Of a stretch of 18,180 nt of DNA, positions 15,748 to 18,180 are shown piece by piece. The stretch is from Baffinella frigidus (Eukaryota; Cryptophyceae; Cryptomonadales; Baffinellaceae): positions 235,566-253,745 of the forward strand of contig MU646449.1 in assembly GCA_026770585.1 (NCBI GenBank). Reading direction: 5' to 3'. Numbering within the stretch: position 1 is the first letter of the stretch; each line of letters begins with the position of its first letter. A program made the position numbers and the translations under genes. The notes under the pieces are model-generated. The model worked only from the letters and a program-made list of their open reading frames with translations. It made no database searches and was not told the DNA's origin.

Positions 15748-16897
15748 GATAACTGAAGATCTGTCTAGAGACCCTCTAGGATGTGGTTTATATAACAGAA
15801 TCTCAAGTGTAGAATCTATGGCATAAATCGGTACCCCTTACGCATTTTCGAGGAACAACATCGCCTGGTGTACATCGTGTTTATTTTCAGTTGGGGGCTC
15901 ATATACCCCTTGGATGCGTTAACATAAATCGTGTAAAACCATTCCACGGTCACCGGCCTCCGTTAATTATACGTTTACATAACCCCTGTAAAAAACCTGG
16001 TGGTTATATCTAATTGGTACGGTATGGGACCATGTCATATAACACATAGGCGCAACGATGACTTTTTTTTCTTTTTGCTTTGACCTGTTTGCAAAACAAA
16101 CTTCCACTTCACATTCTCAACTCACGAACGCATTACACGAAGGGAGCAACTTCGCGGCGGTACTGCACTACACCTGGCCACTACATCTCGACTCGAGTCC
16201 AATCCAATATACCTGCGGCCGGCTAAGAGGCGCGCGGCGGTGGTCTGCAACTCTACGGATCGGTGATCATCTTCCCATCCACCTACCAAAGCGCAGATGC
16301 GCCTAGCAACCCCAATGCACCCCCACGCTGTGGTAGTGGCTTCGGTACAGGTGCCGATGCAGTGGTTGGGCATTGGGACTCTTGGTATGCATGCTGGGTT
16401 GTGCGAGCACAGCCGCGTCGGTGTTGGAACTGTCTGGGCTTGGTCGCATGGCTCTATGTCCTCATGCGCCCCCATGCACGATCTGACACCGAAGTCGCGC
16501 GAATAGGCTGGTGGACGTTGGTGGTGTGCATGCACCCCTCTCGTGCAGATACACAGCCTTTGAGCACCATTGCGCAATCCCGCTTGTGCGGTCGCGCGCA
16601 ACCTCTTGCGCGGCCTTGCGAAGTCTTACGAAGTCTTGCGCATCATTGCGCATTCTTGCACAACCTCTTGCGCGACCTTGCGTCACCTCGCGTTGCCGTG
16701 TGCATTTTGCGCAGACATTTTTGGCGCCCGCATGCGTCGCCTACCTGCACCGCTTGTGTGCATGCGCGCCGTTCTCCGTAGGCTGCCCGTGCTCAGTCCG
16801 TAGCACAGCCCAGTACTCGCTTCCCCAGCAATCTCTTCCCCAATGCTAATTGGGTGTAACCGCAGGGTCTGCGGAGCAGTTCGAACCCTCTAGCTTC
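15748..16897. other. Long divergent spacer without a supported gene
   Basis: From 15748 to about 16060 the DNA is AT-richer and holds the TATA box of the minus-strand gene and words such as CATAAATCG. From about 16140 to 16800 it becomes GC-rich with many GCATGC and TGCGC words, densest at 16570-16760 (repeats such as ACCTCTTGCGCG and CTTGCG). Several overlapping frames are open but none shows a domain or consistent coding signal. The GCGC-rich part precedes the three-exon gene and may be its promoter region. Confidence 0.5.
15788..15794 (-). promoter_or_regulatory. TATA box of unknown Cys-pair protein gene
   Basis: The minus strand reads TATATAA at 41-47 nt upstream of the ATG at 15747. Confidence 0.6.
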
Positions 16898-17863
16898 ATG
16901 TCCGACGACGCTTTCACGAACTACGATTCCGACGGTCCTGCTCCTTGGGATGCTTGGCCTGATGCCCCAAAACCCGACGGAACACAAATCGTACAACTCC
17001 TCCCCCCAAACTCGAACCGTAAACCCCGACCCATAAACCCCGACCCGTAAACCCTAAAAACAAACCCTAAACCCAAATCCCGAACCAGATGCCCAGCACC
17101 CCAGTAGACGGTTCTCTCCAAGTTGGTATGCCGGATGAAGAACAGTACGAGGAGAGCCTGCGGGTTCAGGCGTTCGCCGAATACATCGGCGCCAGCATCG
17201 AAGAGCCGTCCACATCCCTCCGTTCTTTTCAGGTGGGATGTGTCAGATTTCTGCAACCCACGCCACAACCAGTCCAACCATGCACTCTAAACTTTCCAAC
17301 TGTATCCTTAAACCATACACCAAACACAGGAACAAGAAATCGAGCGCATGGGAGTCTTCAATGCCAACGTGGACGCGACCACGGACACGTCGTGCCTGTC
17401 TGCGGAGAACATCGAGCCCGAGTTCGATTCCAAGACCAAGTACACTAAGGTCCAGATCGACTCCATGAGGAAGCAGATCGCGAAGTCGAACAAGGCCTCA
17501 TCTACAACCATCGGCCGCCGTAAGATCGTCCCCAAGGCCGCCAACAACGGCAAGCAGCGGTGGGATCACAAATACGAGCACCTCGGAGGGCTCAAGCGCA
17601 TCGTCTACCACCCGGATCCGGAGAAGCATAAAATGCTTAACAAGGACGTGCACCAACAAGCGCTCGACATGTGGCCCAAGTACCAGAAGTCCAAAACCCC
17701 GCTGTGGAAGACATCCAGCCCCAAGACGAACCCGAAGGCCGCCTTCGTCGACAAGGTTAAGCGGGACTACTGCTCGTGGTGGTCGTCGCAGAACGACGCC
17801 GCTAAGAAAAAATCCAACCTCGAGCTCATGAAAGGGGCCGTGTCCGCTTATGATCTGAAGTAG
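16898..17863 (+). CDS. Three-exon gene for small basic unknown protein
   Basis: Exons 16898-16990, 17089-17232 and 17330-17863 join in phase 0 to give about 256 residues ending at TAG. Intron 1 (98 bp) starts GTACAACTCC and ends CCAG. Intron 2 (97 bp) starts GTGGGATG and ends ACACAG. Both are rich in CTAAA words that could serve as branch points. The N-terminus is acidic with Trp and Pro. Exon 2 adds an acidic helix-like part (EEQYEESLRVQAFAEYIG). Exon 3 is Lys-rich with aromatic motifs (KRIVYHPDPEKH, DMWPKYQKSKTPLWK, DYCSWWSSQN) and suggests a nucleic-acid-binding or structural protein. No family is recognised. Exon 3 has high GC at third codon positions, unlike the minus-strand genes. A further short 5' exon is possible, since a CAG acceptor-like site lies at 16863-16865. 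Confidence 0.7.
16991..17088 (+). other. Intron 1, telomere-like CA-rich
   Basis: It begins GTACAACTCCTC and ends GAACCAG. The body repeats AAACCCCGACCC and AAACCCTAAA words with very little G late in the intron. The open frame of exon 1 would run to a TAA inside it (17047-17049), so splicing is needed to join the exons. Confidence 0.65.
17233..17329 (+). other. Intron 2
   Basis: It begins GTGGGATGTG and ends CAAACACAG, 97 bp, almost the same length as intron 1. CTCTAAACTTTCC and CTTAAACC in the last 45 bp are branch-point candidates. Confidence 0.65.
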
Positions 17864-18003
17864 ATCTTCGACGGTTCGTGTGTGTATGTGTAGGTGTACA
17901 GACGAGTCACCCACGCGACTGTGTGTTTTGTGTGTGTAGAGGATGGTTGTATATGGATAATGAAGGGGTGTACATCTGAACGGTTGTTGTGTCAAGTGTC
18001 CGG
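17864..18003. other. 3' spacer of three-exon gene
   Basis: The stretch is T/G-rich (TGTGTGT words around 17879-17940) and shows no gene. It probably holds the 3' untranslated region of the three-exon gene and ends at the right inverted repeat. Confidence 0.5.
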
Positions 18004-18130
18004 TTTGACACGAGAACTTCTGGGCCCGGAAGTTCTCGAGAACTTCTGGGCCCAGAAGTTCTACTTTGGATTTCCCTCATTTGATTTAAATTTTCCTCAT
18101 ATGAGTTAAATTTTCCTCATATGAGTTTCG
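18004..18130 (-). repeat. Right copy of long inverted repeat
   Basis: On the minus strand, reading inward, this repeats the left block: CGAAACTCATATGAGG units (the third changed to AATCAAATGAGG), GGAAATCCAAAGT, two 26-bp palindromes, then TGTCAAA. It is 127 bp against 129 bp on the left. Confidence 0.85.
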
Positions 18131-18152
18131 AGAGTATGGCGGAGACACCAAA

Positions 18153-18177
18153 GACATGTAATCCAAAACCCGATTTT
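18153..18177 (-). repeat. 25-bp dispersed repeat outside the right inverted repeat
   Basis: The minus strand of these 25 bp is identical to 336-360 of the plus strand (core GGGTTTTGGATTACATGTC). On the left it lies inside the inverted repeat, on the right outside it, so it is not part of a simple terminal repeat. Confidence 0.8.
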
Positions 18178-18180
18178 GAC

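Noticed and set aside
16122-16849. Several open frames in the GC-rich spacer, including one from an ATG at 16297
   Set aside because: No domain or consistent coding pattern is seen, and His/Cys/Arg-rich products follow from GCATGC and TGCGC word repeats.

Overview
The window looks like nuclear DNA of a single-celled eukaryote, perhaps an alga or other protist, or a large mobile or virus-derived element living in one. The evidence is spliceosomal-type introns with CTAAA/CTAAC branch-like motifs, TATA boxes, MYND, WD40, chromodomain-like and C2H2 domains, and no bacterial ribosome-binding sites or operons. Degenerate CCCTAAA-type (telomere-like) sequence fills introns and spacers. I cannot name the species.

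Layout: 1-172 is AT-rich with a TA microsatellite. A ~129-bp block (173-301) of three direct repeats plus two 26-bp palindromes recurs inverted at 18004-18130, so almost the whole window lies between inverted repeats. Next come a repeat-like spacer, a GC-rich MYND zinc-finger gene with a broken frame (755-1558, +), and a tRNA with a tRNA-like remnant (1724-1864, -). Three intronless minus-strand genes follow: a multi-pass membrane protein (1958-2983), a 1390-residue PD-(D/E)XK nuclease plus chromodomain-like protein (3026-7198), and a 1036-residue acidic, coiled-coil protein (7365-10475). A spacer with a 66-bp tandem repeat leads to a WD40 gene (10971-12104, +) that runs into telomere-like, intron-like sequence. 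Two more minus-strand genes follow: an unusual C2H2 zinc-finger protein (12636-14222) and an unknown protein (14449-15747). Last is a three-exon plus-strand gene (16898-17863) and the right inverted repeat.

Two gene populations are visible. The five minus-strand genes are intronless, closely packed and AT-richer, and each has a TATA-like box 24-51 nt before its ATG. The three plus-strand genes are GC-richer, lack a TATA box, have GCGC-rich sequence upstream, and one clearly (a second possibly) has introns. The simplest inference is that the minus-strand set belongs to an inserted mobile or viral element and the plus-strand set is host-derived or captured. The nuclease-chromodomain protein, the zinc-finger protein and two unknowns could act together on chromatin or DNA. 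No transposase, integrase, DNA polymerase or capsid protein was recognised, so a nuclease-centred element without canonical mobility genes is the main hypothesis to test.
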